Shown piece by piece: positions 1 through 10,192 of a stretch of 64,000 nucleotides of DNA (positions within the stretch are counted from its first letter, which is position 1; the number at the start of each line of letters is the position of its first letter). This DNA comes from Lota lota (lineage: Eukaryota > Chordata > Actinopteri > Gadiformes > Lotidae). The notes under the pieces are model-generated. The model worked only from the letters and a program-made list of their open reading frames with translations, ran no database searches and was not told the origin of the DNA. The DNA is taken from contig JACYXH010000744.1 of assembly GCA_026745465.1 (NCBI GenBank), positions 62,001 to 126,000 on the forward strand. Reading direction: 5' to 3'. A program made the position numbers and the translations under genes.

Positions 1-106
1 AAACACATAGCCCTACATAACCACTCAACCAACACCTTAGATACACCCAACATTACTAAACAAGAACATACAGCACTGAGACACCTGGGTAAATACAAAC
101 ACATAG

Positions 107-1483
107 TTATTAAACCCGCCGACAAAGGCTCCAAAATAGTCATCTTAGATACACAACAATATCTCTTAGAAGCACACACACAGTTAGCCAACACATTACA
201 TTACAGACCCATACAGGAAGCGCTCCAATTGGCTACACAACAGCAAATTCACAGCATATTTACTGATCTACATAGACTTAAATACATTTGACATAGACAG
301 AAAATATACTTAGACAGCCCAGACACACCACGTGAACGCCTGTTCTACCTCCTGCCCAAAACCCACAAGGTGCCCGAGTCCTGGACGGTCCCTTTCTTGG
401 TGCCGCCGGGATGTCCCATCATCTCCCACTGTGGTAGAGTCCTCCCCAGCAGCTGAGTTCATCAAACACTACCTCAGTCCCCTCTCCCGCAGACACCCCA
501 GTTCCATCAAGGACACATATCATTTCATCCAGACAATAAACAGGACACGGGTTTCCACACATGCCTTTTTATTCACCATTGATATAGATTCACTGTACAC
601 CAACATGGACATAGATTCTGGCCTGCGTCACCCAGATCCCGACAGGCCCGACAGTCACCTGTTAGAATTACTCACCATCAGCCTGCGCAGGAATGACTTT
701 GTCTTTAATGACAAGCATTACCTCCAGACGCACGGCACAGCAATGGGCAAAAAGTTAGCACCCAGCTATGCCAACATCTACATGGCGGACTTTGAGCATA
801 CTGCTCTAAAGAAATGCCCATTGCTGCCACAGGTGTACTGTCGCTTCCTGGACGACATCTTCAGGGTCTGGCCGCATAGTTTAGATCACTTCCTGCAATT
901 CATACACATACTGAATACACACCATCCCACAATTAAGGTTAAGTACACACAACACGCACAACACATAGACTTTCTGGACACAACCGTATTCTTCCCACAC
1001 ATAAATGCACCACACACAGTCCTTTACACAAAAGTATATTTCAAACCCACGGACACACACGCACTCCTACACAAAAGTAGTTTCCACCCCAAGCACACAT
1101 TGGCGGGTATAATTAAATCCCAAATCATACGGTTTCACAGACTCTGCACAGAGGAGACGGACATGCACGGGGCCCTCAGGACCCTCTTCCGGGTCCTGAG
1201 GGCCAGGGGGTACACAAGGCGCTTTCTGTGGTCCATCAAGTCCAGCACACTGGCAGAACTGGTGCCTCACGCCTCCATAGGGGACCCCACACCACCGGGG
1301 TCTCACGACTCTGCTAGTGGGGGCCAATCACCCGCCGCCTCCCCCCACCCTAATCCTAACCCCCCGCCCCCCCGTGCGCCTCATCCCAACCACTCACCAC
1401 CCACTACGTCTCACCATAACCATCTTTCATCCACAGCGGTACATTCTAGCCAGCTCTCGGTCACCTACTGCGTCTCCCATTAA
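107..1483 (+). pseudogene. Penelope-type reverse transcriptase, inactivated
   Basis: RT motif A reads DIDSLYTNM, motif B reads HGTAMGKK then APSYANIYM, and motif C reads YCRFLDDIF. A downstream FLDTTVFF and a FKPTDTHALLHKSSFHP-type thumb segment also match the Penelope pattern. The N-terminal piece (about 107-455) and the core (about 446-1483) are in different frames; a one-base shift falls near the CTCCCCAGCAGCTGAG stretch at 440-455. A TGA at 289-291 interrupts the N-terminal piece; the other copy has TCA there. In motif B this copy has Leu where the other has Phe. The 383-codon core frames of the two copies differ at only three residues that I can see. The protein would have primed cDNA synthesis from the element RNA. 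Confidence 0.87.
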
Positions 1484-1489
1484 CCCACC

Positions 1490-1945
1490 TGGGGCCTCTG
1501 CTAGGGACCCCCTCCATCTCCCTAACCCTAACCATAACCACCTTCCCTCTACGCCTCACCTTAACCGGCCCCCCTCCCACACTGGGGGGGCGGACACAGC
1601 GTCCGTCCCCCACCACGGGCCGGTGGAGGCGGGGCTTCCACTAGGAGGGCCTGGTTCCCTGAGTCAGGTTATCTTCCCCAACAGGTTTCCTGAGGGGACC
1701 CCTGACATCAGGAGAGGAGTTGATCGGGGACCCCAGTCACACACACAAATCATACCACTCATCAGCACATTCACACAAAACATCTTACACATACACTCCA
1801 AACTGAAACACGCTTTCACTCGCGCACAACACAACAATCACACACTCCAAAACCACAAAATAATATCGGCCTACCGTAAGAACCCTATCCTGCAGGATAT
1901 CCTTCTCCACGGAAATCAGAAGCGCCCCCTCTCCACACCAAGGTC
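1490..1945 (+). pseudogene. Pro/Asn/His-rich linker between RT and endonuclease
   Basis: The open frame 1317-1952 covers the linker. It is low in complexity (runs like NPNHNH, PPSHTGG) because the DNA is built of CCCTAACC/CCATAACC-type motifs, related in composition to the G-rich tracts at 16.2, 23.9-24.4 and 25.4-26.3 kb. The frame then shifts by one base near 1940 before the endonuclease begins; the same shift is present in copy 2. The linker is non-catalytic as far as can be seen. Confidence 0.55.
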
Positions 1946-1954
1946 ACTTTAGGC

Positions 1955-2274
1955 AGCTGGCGGTCATCCTGAACCGGCACGCCTCCACCTCCAGCCCTAT
2001 CCCGCAAAACATCACCATACACAATAAAAACATAATATATGCCATCACCTGCTCAGATTGCCATAATATATACATTGGAGAAACCAAACCCACCATATTA
2101 GTTAGACTCAAACAACATTTCTACACAATACACATAGGCACACTCAACACTCACCTCGTACAACACTTCCAACAACATGCGGTCACCTCACTACTCATCA
2201 CTGGGCTGGAGATGAAGGCGTGCTGGTCGGACAGACAGAGGAAGGCAGCGGAACACAGATGGATCAAAAAATGA
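1955..2274 (+). pseudogene. GIY-YIG endonuclease domain of Penelope-like element A
   Basis: Translation from about 1955 reaches NIIYAITC at 2029 and NIYIGET about 15 residues later. These correspond to the GIY and YIG strands; in Penelope elements the first motif is often degenerate. A conserved Arg/Lys helix (RLKQH) and a C-terminal DRQRKAAEHRWIKK tail follow, with TGA at 2272-2274. In active relatives this domain nicks target DNA to prime reverse transcription. The domain itself reads without a stop, but it is out of frame with the linker. Confidence 0.82.
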
Positions 2275-2479
2275 AAAACACTTACCCCCTTGGGCCTTAA
2301 CATGAGGGAGTAGGGGCCACGCTGGGGCGGGGCCCTGGGCGCTGGGACGTCCTGGGTCGCCTCCTTTTGGGGGTTCCCTGCATGGCGTCGGGCCAAATAT
2401 GTATATATGATGTTGCATGCATTTCTCATGTTTATAGCACTTACCCATATTCCATGGGCACACGGTTTTATTGAGGCTT

Positions 2480-3160
2480 TGGACCTCTTTTATTGTCATT
2501 CATTTATCTTATTTTAGTCCGCTGGAGCTTTTAATTCTTTGTATGAATCTGAATGGTTACATGGTTTTCAAGACATTCTCTATTTTATACATTTGTGTTT
2601 ATTCATTCATTTATTTAATATTCATGGATTTATATATTTATTACTTAGATTCTTTAATGATTTTTTTATCCAATTTCTTATTCCAATTTTATCACCCTGC
2701 ACTTATTTATCTTTACTGGGTTTTCTAATATTGATGCTTCTCATCATTATTTTACCAAGCACTTATTTTTTACTTTCCCCTTTTTTGTGTGTGTGTGTGT
2801 GTTCATAACTATGCCTTTTTCCATATACTATTTATGTGTGATCAGCATGTATTATTTATAGGTGTGCGGAGTTTTATTAAAGTTACGCCTGCATTTTTAT
2901 CCATGAGCTCTTTACATTTGCAGTGTGCTCCTTTACAATTTATGATTATTCATTACTGTTAATATTATTATGGATGTGTGTGTGTGTGGGTTTATATGTA
3001 TATATATGTATGCATATGTATGTATGTATGTGTATATATATATACATACATATGTATATGTTTGTGGGTGTGTATGTATATATATGTATATATGTATATA
3101 TACATATATGCATGAGTGAGTGTGTGTGTGTCTGTGGGCGGGTGAATTAGGGACCTCTTT
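2480..3160. other. AT-rich sequence ending in a TATG/TG microsatellite; no gene
   Basis: This is AT-rich with short chance reading frames. It ends in an interrupted (TATG)n/(TG)n tract at about 2960-3135. The reverse-complement copy is at about 16440-17100. I see no gene in it. Confidence 0.7.
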
Positions 3161-3237
3161 TCACAAAGATCCCCCCCCAGCGGGACTATAAATAGGGGTT
3201 GCTCACTTTTTATCCTTTCTCCTCCCTGTGCCTTACT

Positions 3238-3420
3238 GCCAGGAAGGCGTGGCAGAGGGAAGCTGATGGCAGAGCCGTGCTGGAGGACCTGCCTGGGGAA
3301 GGACGTCCTTGTGGGGCGAGTGACACCCGACTCTAAAGGGAAAACCACTGAGGAGAGAGAGCTGAATGTGGTACTGGAGGTCCTCGTACAGGGCAGGATG
3401 GGGTCACATGGTACAACCCA
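3238..3420 (-). repeat. Dispersed ~180 bp module D, copy 1
   Basis: This is the reverse complement of sequence at 15950-16140 and 25178-25365, with more diverged relatives at 31203-31330 and 32587-32725. Landmarks of the plus-oriented copies are CTTTAGAGTCGGGTGTC, then CACAAGGACGTCCTTCACC, then GGCAGGTCCTCCAGCACGG. The origin is unknown. Read on one strand it stays open for about 60 codons in several copies, but no family is recognised. Confidence 0.75.
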
Positions 3421-3585
3421 CACTGATTGGTGATTTAGTGTCTCTAATGAGGCTTTTGTAAATGTAAAAGCGTCTGCCAAATGTCTTAATAGTGGGTAGG
3501 GATTGGGTCTGTGCTCAAAAGATACATAAAGGGATACTTACAGGGCTGAGAGTAGAAATCCCTCACCCCCACACATTTACCAAAT
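3420..3585 (+). repeat. SINE-tail-like dispersed repeat
   Basis: It contains TGTAAATGTAAAAGCGTCTG followed by CCAAATG, a widespread fish SINE/non-autonomous element signature, and continues into a GGGATACTTACAGGGCTGAG block. Related copies lie at about 15780-15935 (reverse), 44610-45330 (reverse, interrupted by an insertion) and 56390-56535. Confidence 0.6.
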
Positions 3586-3624
3586 CCCATTGTGCTGTTT
3601 TGTAAGCTGAAAATCGAATAAAAA

Positions 3625-4010
3625 CCAAATGACTCTTTGTAACACTTGATAACCGTTTGGGACATCAGTGGAGATTAGGGTGAATACAACTGACGGATAT
3701 TAATTATTAATAGACTACGTATTCATTCAGTCAATCATTGGTTACGGTGCATTAATACATTCCTTAGTGAAGTCCAATGATAATATTCAGATGGCTATGC
3801 AATAACAAGGTGATAGACTAGTAGTCTGCTAAAGCTGCTGCATGTCCTTTTAATCTTGTAATTAATAAGTGACTCTTTATAACACTTGCTAAATGTTTCT
3901 GACGTCAGTGGAGTTTAGCGTGAATAAAAGTGACTGAATGAATACGTAGTCTATCAGTAATTAATGTCAGTCAATCATTCGTTATGGTTCATTCATTTAT
4001 TACTGAATCA
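3625..4010. repeat. Two diverged copies of a ~65 bp motif
   Basis: GACTCTTTGTAACACTTG at about 3630 and GACTCTTTATAACACTTG at about 3872 each lead into a similar CATCAGTGGAG / GTCAGTGGAG stretch and a GTGAATA segment. Both are mirrored in the other arm at 15400-15730. No gene is seen here. Confidence 0.6.
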
Positions 4011-4015
4011 AATGA

Positions 4016-4395
4016 TGTGTGTGTGTATTGTTCTGCTACAGCTGTATGTGTGTCTTGTTCTGCTACAGCTGTGTGTGTGTGTGTATTGTTCTGCTACAGC
4101 TGTGTGTGTGTGTATTGTTCTACTACAGCTGTGTGTGTATATTATACTACAGCTGTGTGTGTGTATTGTTCTGCTACAGCTGTGTGTGTATTCTTCTACT
4201 ACAGCTGTGTGTGTGTGTGTATTGTTCTGCTACAGCTGTGTGTGTGTGTGTATTGTTCTACTACAGCTGTGTGTGTGTGTATTGTTCTGCTACAGCTGTG
4301 TGTGTGTGTATTCTTCTACTACAGCTGTGTGTGTGTATTCTTCTACTACAGCTGTGTGTGTGTATTGTTCTACTACAGCTGTGTGTGTGTGTTCC
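4016..4395 (+). repeat. Minisatellite, ~26-34 bp units of TG run plus TTCTRCTACAGCTG
   Basis: About 13 units of a variable (TG)n followed by TATTGTTCTGCTACAGCTG or a close variant. The other arm has a shorter version (about 15170-15340), so copy number changed after the duplication. The apparent cysteine/valine-rich reading frames across it are artefacts. Confidence 0.9.
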
Positions 4396-5580
4396 CAGCC
4401 CTCCCCGTGCCTCAAGGTCCCCATCCTGTGCAGCCTCCTCCTCCTCTGCCAAGAGGCCAGCCTGCCAAAGACCAGCCCCCCCACTGTGAGGCAGGACCAC
4501 CAGGACCCTCCTTGGTTTGTGGCCCACGTCCCCTCGCTGAGTCAGATGTCATTGAATAATGGATTACAGCCATTCAACTGTCATTTATTAGTGCCATTGT
4601 GGTGGATAAGCACTTTAACAAAATAAGAGCGGTACAGAAGACTTTATTGTCACTTGGAACGAGTAACAACAAAAGCTGAGTTAGTTTGTAAAAGAACTAA
4701 CTGGCCTCTCCCCAGACTTTGGCCTATATGCTCCATTCTGCACATCCATACGTCACTACCTCATCCTATGTGGAAATCCACTGCTCCCTTATTGTCCTCT
4801 TGGCCCTTGTCTGATACTATGTATGGAAATATACTAGCTGTATACATACAACATAGCAGACACACACATTCACCTCTTAGTATCAAGAGTGGTACCATGA
4901 TACTTTGTTTTTTCTCCACACTTATTTGAGAAGAATTCTACATTTCTCCCATACCATTCAAGATGTTAACAATATTGTTGTGTTCCACAGACCGGCTCAC
5001 CAGACCTACCGGTGACACCCGGAGCGTCCGGACCCCAGGGCCCAGGAGCCGGACGACGTCTCGATGCACCACCTCCGGCCCCCGCCACGCTCACCGTGTA
5101 AGAGGACGAGTCCCTCGCCCACGAAGGACATCAAGGACATCATAAATAATCAGTGTGTTTTAGTGGAGTTGTAGAGTCATCTATGTTATGTAGACATGGA
5201 TCTATGTTGTGTGTTAGTTAGTAAAACTAACCAGAAGAAATATTAACCCAGCAAGTGATTTATGTACTTTATGTGTGTGTGCATGTGTGTTCCCACATCG
5301 GACCCCACGGACCAGAAGGGACGATCTGTCATGAATGAAGAGTGTTTTTATTGATTAGTTTAGAGACGAGTGTAGTTGTAGGGTTTAGTTTAGAGTCAGG
5401 CTTATGTAGACATGTATCTATGCTGGGTTATATTTCATCAAACTAATCACAACAAGTGATGAATACATTACAGATAATGTGTACATGTATCACCCTGAAC
5501 ACACAGGTGTTACTTTGGTGCATGTTGCTGAATTTGTGCTTACAGGAAAGGAGGCCTCCACCACGTGTAACATTATGAAT
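4395..5580. other. Non-coding arm sequence; no gene recognised
   Basis: This is moderately GC-rich to 4560, then AT-rich. The same sequence is at 14080-15170 on the other strand. Short frames at 4654-4929 and 4963-5145 are conserved between the arms only because the DNA is nearly identical. I see no domain or splice structure that would support a gene. Confidence 0.5.
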
Positions 5581-5584
5581 GTTG

Positions 5585-6405
5585 TGGCTCTAGCCCAACA
5601 CCAAGTGAGTTAAATGGGTAGGTCAGAGGTCATCACAAGATAAACACCATGAACAGGAGCACAGAATGACTGGAATAAGGGGGGTATTTAATATGACTGG
5701 CTATTCAAATATGTATCTAGACATTTGGAAGGTTGGAGAACCATCGTACATTAGAGTAACAGACCCCAGTTGTCTGATAAAATGTACTACATCAAATGTA
5801 CTACCTATAATGGCAAAACATTAAAGAAGTTAGAGCTTGTTCTCACAACCCTGACTTTAGAAGTCAGAACGAATGTCATTTAGGTCAGTTGCATAGTTGA
5901 TATGTTGCATGAGATCGTTTTTCGTTGTTAAAATAAGAACTTGTTTTGTGTTGCTTTATCCCAATATTGGCATTATCTGATAATACAGCACATGCTGCAC
6001 TGTACTATAATGAGACTACAACGACTGTGTGTAGAACTTTATAGTGTCATGCCTTTACTCCTATAAAAGCAACGTCTCTGTGTTATGGCAAAGTCATTGT
6101 ACGGGTTAGTTATGGCTGCGTTGTGTCGAGGCCTGTGATGACCTCTGACCTGGTCGTTTGAATGACTTCCATTTGGGCTAGAGCCACCAGATCTATAGTG
6201 TATGGTGTTGTTTAAGCCCTCTTTAATTTAAAACAGACTGGATGTTTCTAGCTTACTCCTAAAAGCCACAATTAATAAGTTTATGTTGCGCCCTCCATTT
6301 GTGTAGTACCCTTTTCGGCCAGATGAGGGCAGGGTTTGACAAATGTAGGATGGTTGTAGCACCTTCCAAACGGATACATATAGAACATTTAAACAGCCAG
6401 AGTGA
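5585..6405. repeat. Inverted pair of a 'GTGGCTCTAGCCC' repeat with DR1-like sites
   Basis: The unit starts GTGGCTCTAGCCCAA and soon has AGGTCAGAGGTCA. It runs forward from 5585 and reversed towards 6195, so this 0.8 kb is itself a small imperfect palindrome. More copies lie at 12480, 12810, 13400 and 13980 in both orientations. The repeat family is not identified. Confidence 0.65.
5620..5632 (+). promoter_or_regulatory. DR1 nuclear-receptor half-site pair (AGGTCA-G-AGGTCA)
   Basis: A perfect direct repeat of AGGTCA with one-base spacing, the class of site bound by HNF4/PPAR-RXR/COUP-TF receptors. The same 13 bases occur at 6139-6151 (-), 12835-12847 (+), 13356-13368 (-) and 13934-13946 (-), each inside the GTGGCTCTAGCCC repeat. 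Function is inferred from the motif only. Confidence 0.4.
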
Positions 6406-7230
6406 TATACGACTCCACCCAACTCACCGAGGTCATTTCCCCATTCATTGTTTATTAATCTTCCACATAATGTCAGTGGTAAAACGGAGCCAGGAAGGCG
6501 CTATGAGTCCAACCGGCAATAACCCCAACCCTCCCAGGATCCTTTGGGGCACCTCGCCACTTCTTCTCCCTTGTGGTGGAAACAGCTAAAGACAACTTCG
6601 TCACAAGCTCTGCCCTCTGGTGGCGGAACTAGGTAACGACAACCTATTGACTCCTACCGCAGAACCCAACGTGGGGAAAGCTTTACGTTTAGAAGTTATT
6701 TAAAGCTTTTAAATAAAGCAGGGACGTTTTCTGCAAACCATTTTTTTTTACAATGAATGAAGTTATTTAATGGCTTCTTTACCATGGTAATGGGTCAATT
6801 TAGTAATTAGTTGCTGTGGCAGGTTTTCATAGCAACCCTTATTCGACAGGCAGACATTGAGAAACAATGCCAGTTACCTTGACTATCCTCCAGTAAGCTG
6901 AAACAAAGTTAAAGAAATTACTAGAGCACATTTTCTTTTAGAAAGGCATTCAAATGTTCACAAATGAGGGGATATATGTGACATTATTTTTGCTTGACTA
7001 CAATTCAAGATGTGTGTTAAACAAATCAAAGCACATAGTGCCGTCTTTGCCTCCTAAATATAGAAGAAACGTTATTATTTTTATTATTATTAGGTATTCA
7101 GTGTATCTGTGGATACCTATTATTAGAATTATTTTTCTAGTTGATATATTATTTGTCTTGTTCCTTATCAGTTGCACTTCCAGCCCGATAGAGGGCAGTG
7201 TGATTCAGATTTCATCACTTCTTCTTCTGA
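6405..7230. other. Spacer DNA upstream of DNPEP fragment; no gene
   Basis: Unique relative to the palindrome arms. AT-rich, with a short GC-richer patch at 6480-6660 containing two GCCCTCTGGTGGC-like pieces. No coding region is seen. Confidence 0.5.
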
Positions 7231-7233
7231 GTC

Positions 7234-7343
7234 CTGACAGCTGATTGGCTCACGCTGTTCTGACAGCTGATTGGCTCACGCTGTCACTGGTGCTGAGACA
7301 GAAGCTCTCTTCTCGCCCTACTTTCAAAGTCCATTTAATGCAG
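7234..7343 (+). promoter_or_regulatory. Candidate promoter/5'UTR exon of DNPEP fragment with doubled CCAAT box
   Basis: A 25 bp sequence (CTGACAGCTGATTGG then CTCACGCTGT) is present twice, at 7234-7258 and 7260-7284. Each copy holds ATTGG, the reverse CCAAT box, 26 bp apart. About 60 bp downstream a consensus donor CAG|GTAAGAG follows (exon end 7343). The next exon begins at 7612 with the start codon. A non-coding first exon behind an NF-Y-type promoter is the simplest reading. Confidence 0.5.
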
Positions 7344-7611
7344 GTAAGAGCCATAAAACAGCACGCTTGTTTTTTGGACCTTGATGTCTGGATTTGTTCC
7401 TCATGCACAGTAAAGTCACTTTGGTACTGAGATCTGGTTGATTCGTCTGTTGTGCATTGTAGCTCCATAAGCTAACGCATTAGCTACTGGAACTAACGGG
7501 CGCTTCTTTAGTTAGGATTTAGGATTCATGCTTTTTAATTGCAGGGTAAGTGCCCAGTAGCCGACCTTTTTAAAATACCAACCTGTGCTTTTCTCCGTCC
7601 TCCTTGTCTAG

Positions 7612-8306
7612 TCCCTGATCATGACTTCCAAGGACGCTGTGCAGAAAGCTGCCAAAGACTTCCTGCAGGTTGTCAACAAAGGGGTCTCCCCATACCACGG
7701 TAAGACTCTGCTAGACCTCGGTCTTCATGTTTGCTTACCTCCATGTGCAAGTACTATGCGATGCAATGCATTCATTTTGGAGTACACTGAAAGATAAAGC
7801 TCATCAGAGTCCTCTGCCACAGTTCCCATTAAAACTTAGAAAATGAGTGTCTGCTGCTGTCACTGCCCAATGAAGAAATGGCTGAAAAGGATTTCCTTTA
7901 TATCCACTTTATTCTTGAGCAACTTTCTAGTTCACATATTATTTGATGGAGTAAATGGCTGCAGTAGAAAAGTTAAATAGTGCCGGTTGAATCATTGTTT
8001 CAACTGAAAAGTTGTTCATGTTATATTTTCATTCAAACTTGGGTGGAATAATCTTTGATGGTCCAGGATCATGCTCTACATTCTCATCTGTCTCTGTCGT
8101 CTGTCTGTCTGTCTCTCTCTCTCTCTGTCTGTCTCTTTCTCTCTGTCTCTCTGTCTGTCTGTCTCTCTCCCTCCCTCCTCCAGTTGAAGCCGCGCTCTAA
8201 GAAGACCTCCCAGGGATGTCTCCAGGTGGGGGTGGAGTGCTACGGCATCTGGAACACCTGGTTAGACCGTGACCTCACCGTGGCTGGCCTGGTCATGGTC
8301 TTTTAG
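7612..8306 (+). pseudogene. DNPEP: Aspartyl aminopeptidase (M18 family) gene fragment
   Basis: Two exons are visible. Exon 7612-7699 (acceptor TTGTCTAG, ATG at 7621, donor CACG|GTAAGA) encodes MTSKDAVQKAAKDFL and continues QVVNKGVSPYH, matching the N-terminus of aspartyl aminopeptidase, including the phase-1 split. Exon 8184-8306 (pyrimidine tract and CAG acceptor) encodes a segment with [14 protein letters not shown] then [13 protein letters not shown], matching the family's VGVE-YGGGIW-TWFDRDL-LAG segment. The exon(s) between, which carry the first metal-ligand region (GAHTDSP), are absent from the 484 bp intron. Two glycines are missing at the GGG, Phe is replaced by Leu, and TAG follows in place of continued coding. 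Nothing downstream resembles the rest of the roughly 470-residue enzyme. It is a broken partial duplicate, not a working peptidase. Confidence 0.83.
8097..8175 (+). repeat. CT/CTGT microsatellite
   Basis: A pyrimidine-rich (CTGT)n/(CT)n run directly in front of the second DNPEP-like exon. It may double as that exon's polypyrimidine tract. Confidence 0.85.
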
Positions 8307-8555
8307 ATGTGCCAAGCAGATGTTACGCACGCACCTCACAGCAATTTGTGCCAATCGATGGACCCCATGAGCTAGTGAAAATATGGCACGCAAGTCATTT
8401 GTTGTGCTCAACTTTAAATACAAAAATACAAATCGCCACTCGCACAAATTTCACCAAATGTTTTCCCCAAAAGAGTTTGCCTGCTAGTCTTTTTTTTTTA
8501 AACAATGTCAAGTGAATTGTAAAGTCACTTATAAACTCTGACTGGAACACACACA

Positions 8556-8632
8556 GTGTCTCAGTGGCGCAGTGGATAGAGCGGTTAGTGATCTGTTCTG
8601 GAGACAGGGGTTCAACTCCCACCAAAGACACT
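8556..8632 (+). repeat. tRNA-like unit 1 (A and B box present)
   Basis: It begins GTGTCTCAG and ends AAGACAC, so a six-pair acceptor-like stem can form. TGGCGCAGTGG fits the Pol III A box and GGTTCAACTCC fits the B box exactly. Two of five T-stem pairs mismatch and the 3' side is about two bases too long, so it is a tRNA-derived repeat rather than a working tRNA gene. Confidence 0.7.
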
Positions 8633-8714
8633 CTCCCTTGAATCAAAACATTTTAAAACAAACAATGTCATGTGAATTGTAAAGTCAAGTATAACTTCTC
8701 ACCAAATCTAGTTG

Positions 8715-8789
8715 GTGCCTCTGTGGCGCAGGTGATAAAGCTGTCAAGTATCTGTTCTGGAGACACGGGTTCGATTCCTGCTGTGTGCA
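8715..8789 (+). repeat. tRNA-like unit 2
   Basis: Starts GTGCCTCTGTGGCGCAGG and carries a perfect B box GGTTCGATTCC. It has the same central TATCTGTTCTGGAGACA segment as unit 1. Same orientation as unit 1. Confidence 0.7.
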
Positions 8790-8920
8790 TGCTTGTGAGA
8801 ATGGCTGTATGGTGAATGGATGAGTGCGAATGGCCGTCTGTGAGGATGGATTGCGGTGAATGACTTAATTCACAGTAATCCATTCACCCAGACAGTCATT
8901 TGGAATGAATGGGCGAGTGG

Positions 8921-8998
8921 GAATGACTGTCTGGGAGAGTGAATGGCTGTGAATGAGTGCACTCATTCACAGCCATTCATTCTCCCAGACAGTCATTC
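8921..8998. repeat. Zero-spacer inverted repeat, 39 bp arms
   Basis: The left arm 8921-8959 (GAATGACTGTCTGGGAGA...) and right arm 8960-8998 are reverse complements with one mismatch and no spacer. The centre is GAATGAGTG|CACTCATTC. An overlapping 14 bp inverted pair (CCCAGACAGTCATT ... AATGACTGTCTGGG) uses the left arm again. Units built on GAATG/AATGA recur over 8800-9020. Confidence 0.92.
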
Positions 8999-9056
8999 GA
9001 AATGAATGTGTGAGAGAATGGATCCCTTCACTAGATAGTTGTTCCCACGAACTGCC

Positions 9057-10140
9057 CATGGCAGGAATTGAGCACAAGTCCCCAGAACAGATACAGAACA
9101 GCTAAATCACCTGGAGGCACCCGGTTTTGGTAAAAGTTTGACTTTAGATTTAACGATAATTTATGTAGATTTAAACATATTTAAACATTTTTACAATTTA
9201 TTTAGCATTCAGAGGAGATTGACATTGGGTGGATTTGAACCCAGGTCTCCAGAACTGATATACAACAGCTCTATCCCTTGCGCCACTGAGACACTTGCTA
9301 TGAACTGGTCGAAGTTTATATATGACATTACATATAATGTCATATAATGTATAATGCATTCAGAGGAGATTGTCATTGGGTGGATTTGAACCCAGGTCTC
9401 CAGAACTGATATACAACAGCTCTATCCCTTGCGCCACTGAGACACTTGCTATGCTTTGGTCGAAGTTTACATTTGACATCACTTATAATGACGTTGTTTC
9501 AAAATTCCATAAGCATTCAGAGGAGATTGTCATGGGCTGGATTTGAACCCAGGTCTCCAGAACTGATATACAACAGCTCTATCCCCTGCGCCACTGAGAG
9601 ACTTGCTAGGATATGGTTGTGTGTGGTTGGAGGGACTTAAACCCATCTTTCCAGAAAAGATAAAGAACTGCTCTCACAACTGAACCACTGAGTCATTGAC
9701 TATTAGCTGCTCTCACTTAATAATTGATATTACTATTCACATGACATTGTTTCTAAAATGATATTCTGTTTCCATTGACGGCATGTTTGGCGAGACTTGA
9801 ACCCATGTCCCCTGAACTCCAAATGAACAGCTCTATGGACTGCACCACCCGGATGTCTGGTGAGACATGTCCTGAGGTTTTAATTGACATCACCATGACA
9901 TCATTACATATCTCAAATAACATTTCCATATACAAACTTTCCTGCAGGAATTGAACCAACGGCTCCAGAGACGATAACAAACAGCTCTCTCTGATGCAGT
10001 GAGTGACTGGCATTGATAAGGTTTGATGCTTTGATTTACATTATGATTGACATGACATCATTTTGACTCTTGGCAGCCCTTAACACATGTTCTCCCAAAC
10101 GGACAACCCACAGCGCTCTGGACTACGCCACCCAGATGCA
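9057..10140 (-). repeat. Array of eight more tRNA-like units
   Basis: Reverse-strand units lie at about 9057-9121, 9224-9294, 9375-9445, 9532-9602, 9621-9697, 9785-9858, 9940-10008 and 10075-10138. The best three (9224, 9375, 9532) read on the minus strand from GTGTCTCAGTGGCGCA to GGTTCAAATCC, with clear A and B boxes. Spacing is about 100-160 bp. The linker AGCATTCAGAGGAGATTG is shared by at least units 9224-9532, so part of the array grew by tandem duplication of a ~155 bp unit. Later units are decayed. Confidence 0.75.
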
Positions 10141-10155
10141 TGCATGCTACAGAAT

Positions 10156-10156
<1 letters not shown>

Positions 10157-10192
<36 letters not shown>
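10157..10192 (+). repeat. (GA)n microsatellite
   Basis: An uninterrupted GA run of about 17 units just after the tRNA-like array. Confidence 0.95.

Larger units (their letters stand above)
1..2480 (+). mobile_element. Penelope-like retroelement, family A, copy 1 (5' end outside window)
   Basis: It holds, in order, one unit of a 96 bp coding repeat, a reverse transcriptase of Penelope type, a proline/asparagine-rich linker and a C-terminal GIY-YIG endonuclease, followed by about 200 bp of GC-rich 3' sequence. RT plus GIY-YIG in this order is the hallmark of endonuclease-bearing Penelope-like elements. The copy is dead: it has a nonsense codon and at least two frameshifts. Its exact 3' end is not seen; about 2480 is an estimate from loss of GC-rich sequence. 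The element lies inside inverted duplication 1, so it was copied with its flanks rather than by transposition. Confidence 0.85.
1..6405 (+). repeat. Left arm of large inverted duplication 1
   Basis: This stretch reappears in reverse complement from about 19590 (and the tandem array beyond it) down to about 12575. Shared landmarks include the RT reading frame 332-1483 versus 18098-19249, a 91-codon frame at 4654-4929 versus 14633-14908, and the stretch 6180-6405 versus 12575-12810. The inner homology break is near 6405/12575, where the copies part after a shared AGCCAGAGTGATATA. The arms differ in length because tandem blocks have expanded or contracted. The outer end lies beyond base 1. Confidence 0.9.

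Noticed and set aside
8556..8632. Functional tRNA gene
   Set aside because: A and B boxes are good, but the T-stem mismatches, the 3' half is too long and no clean anticodon arm folds. Many similar units nearby show it is a repeat.
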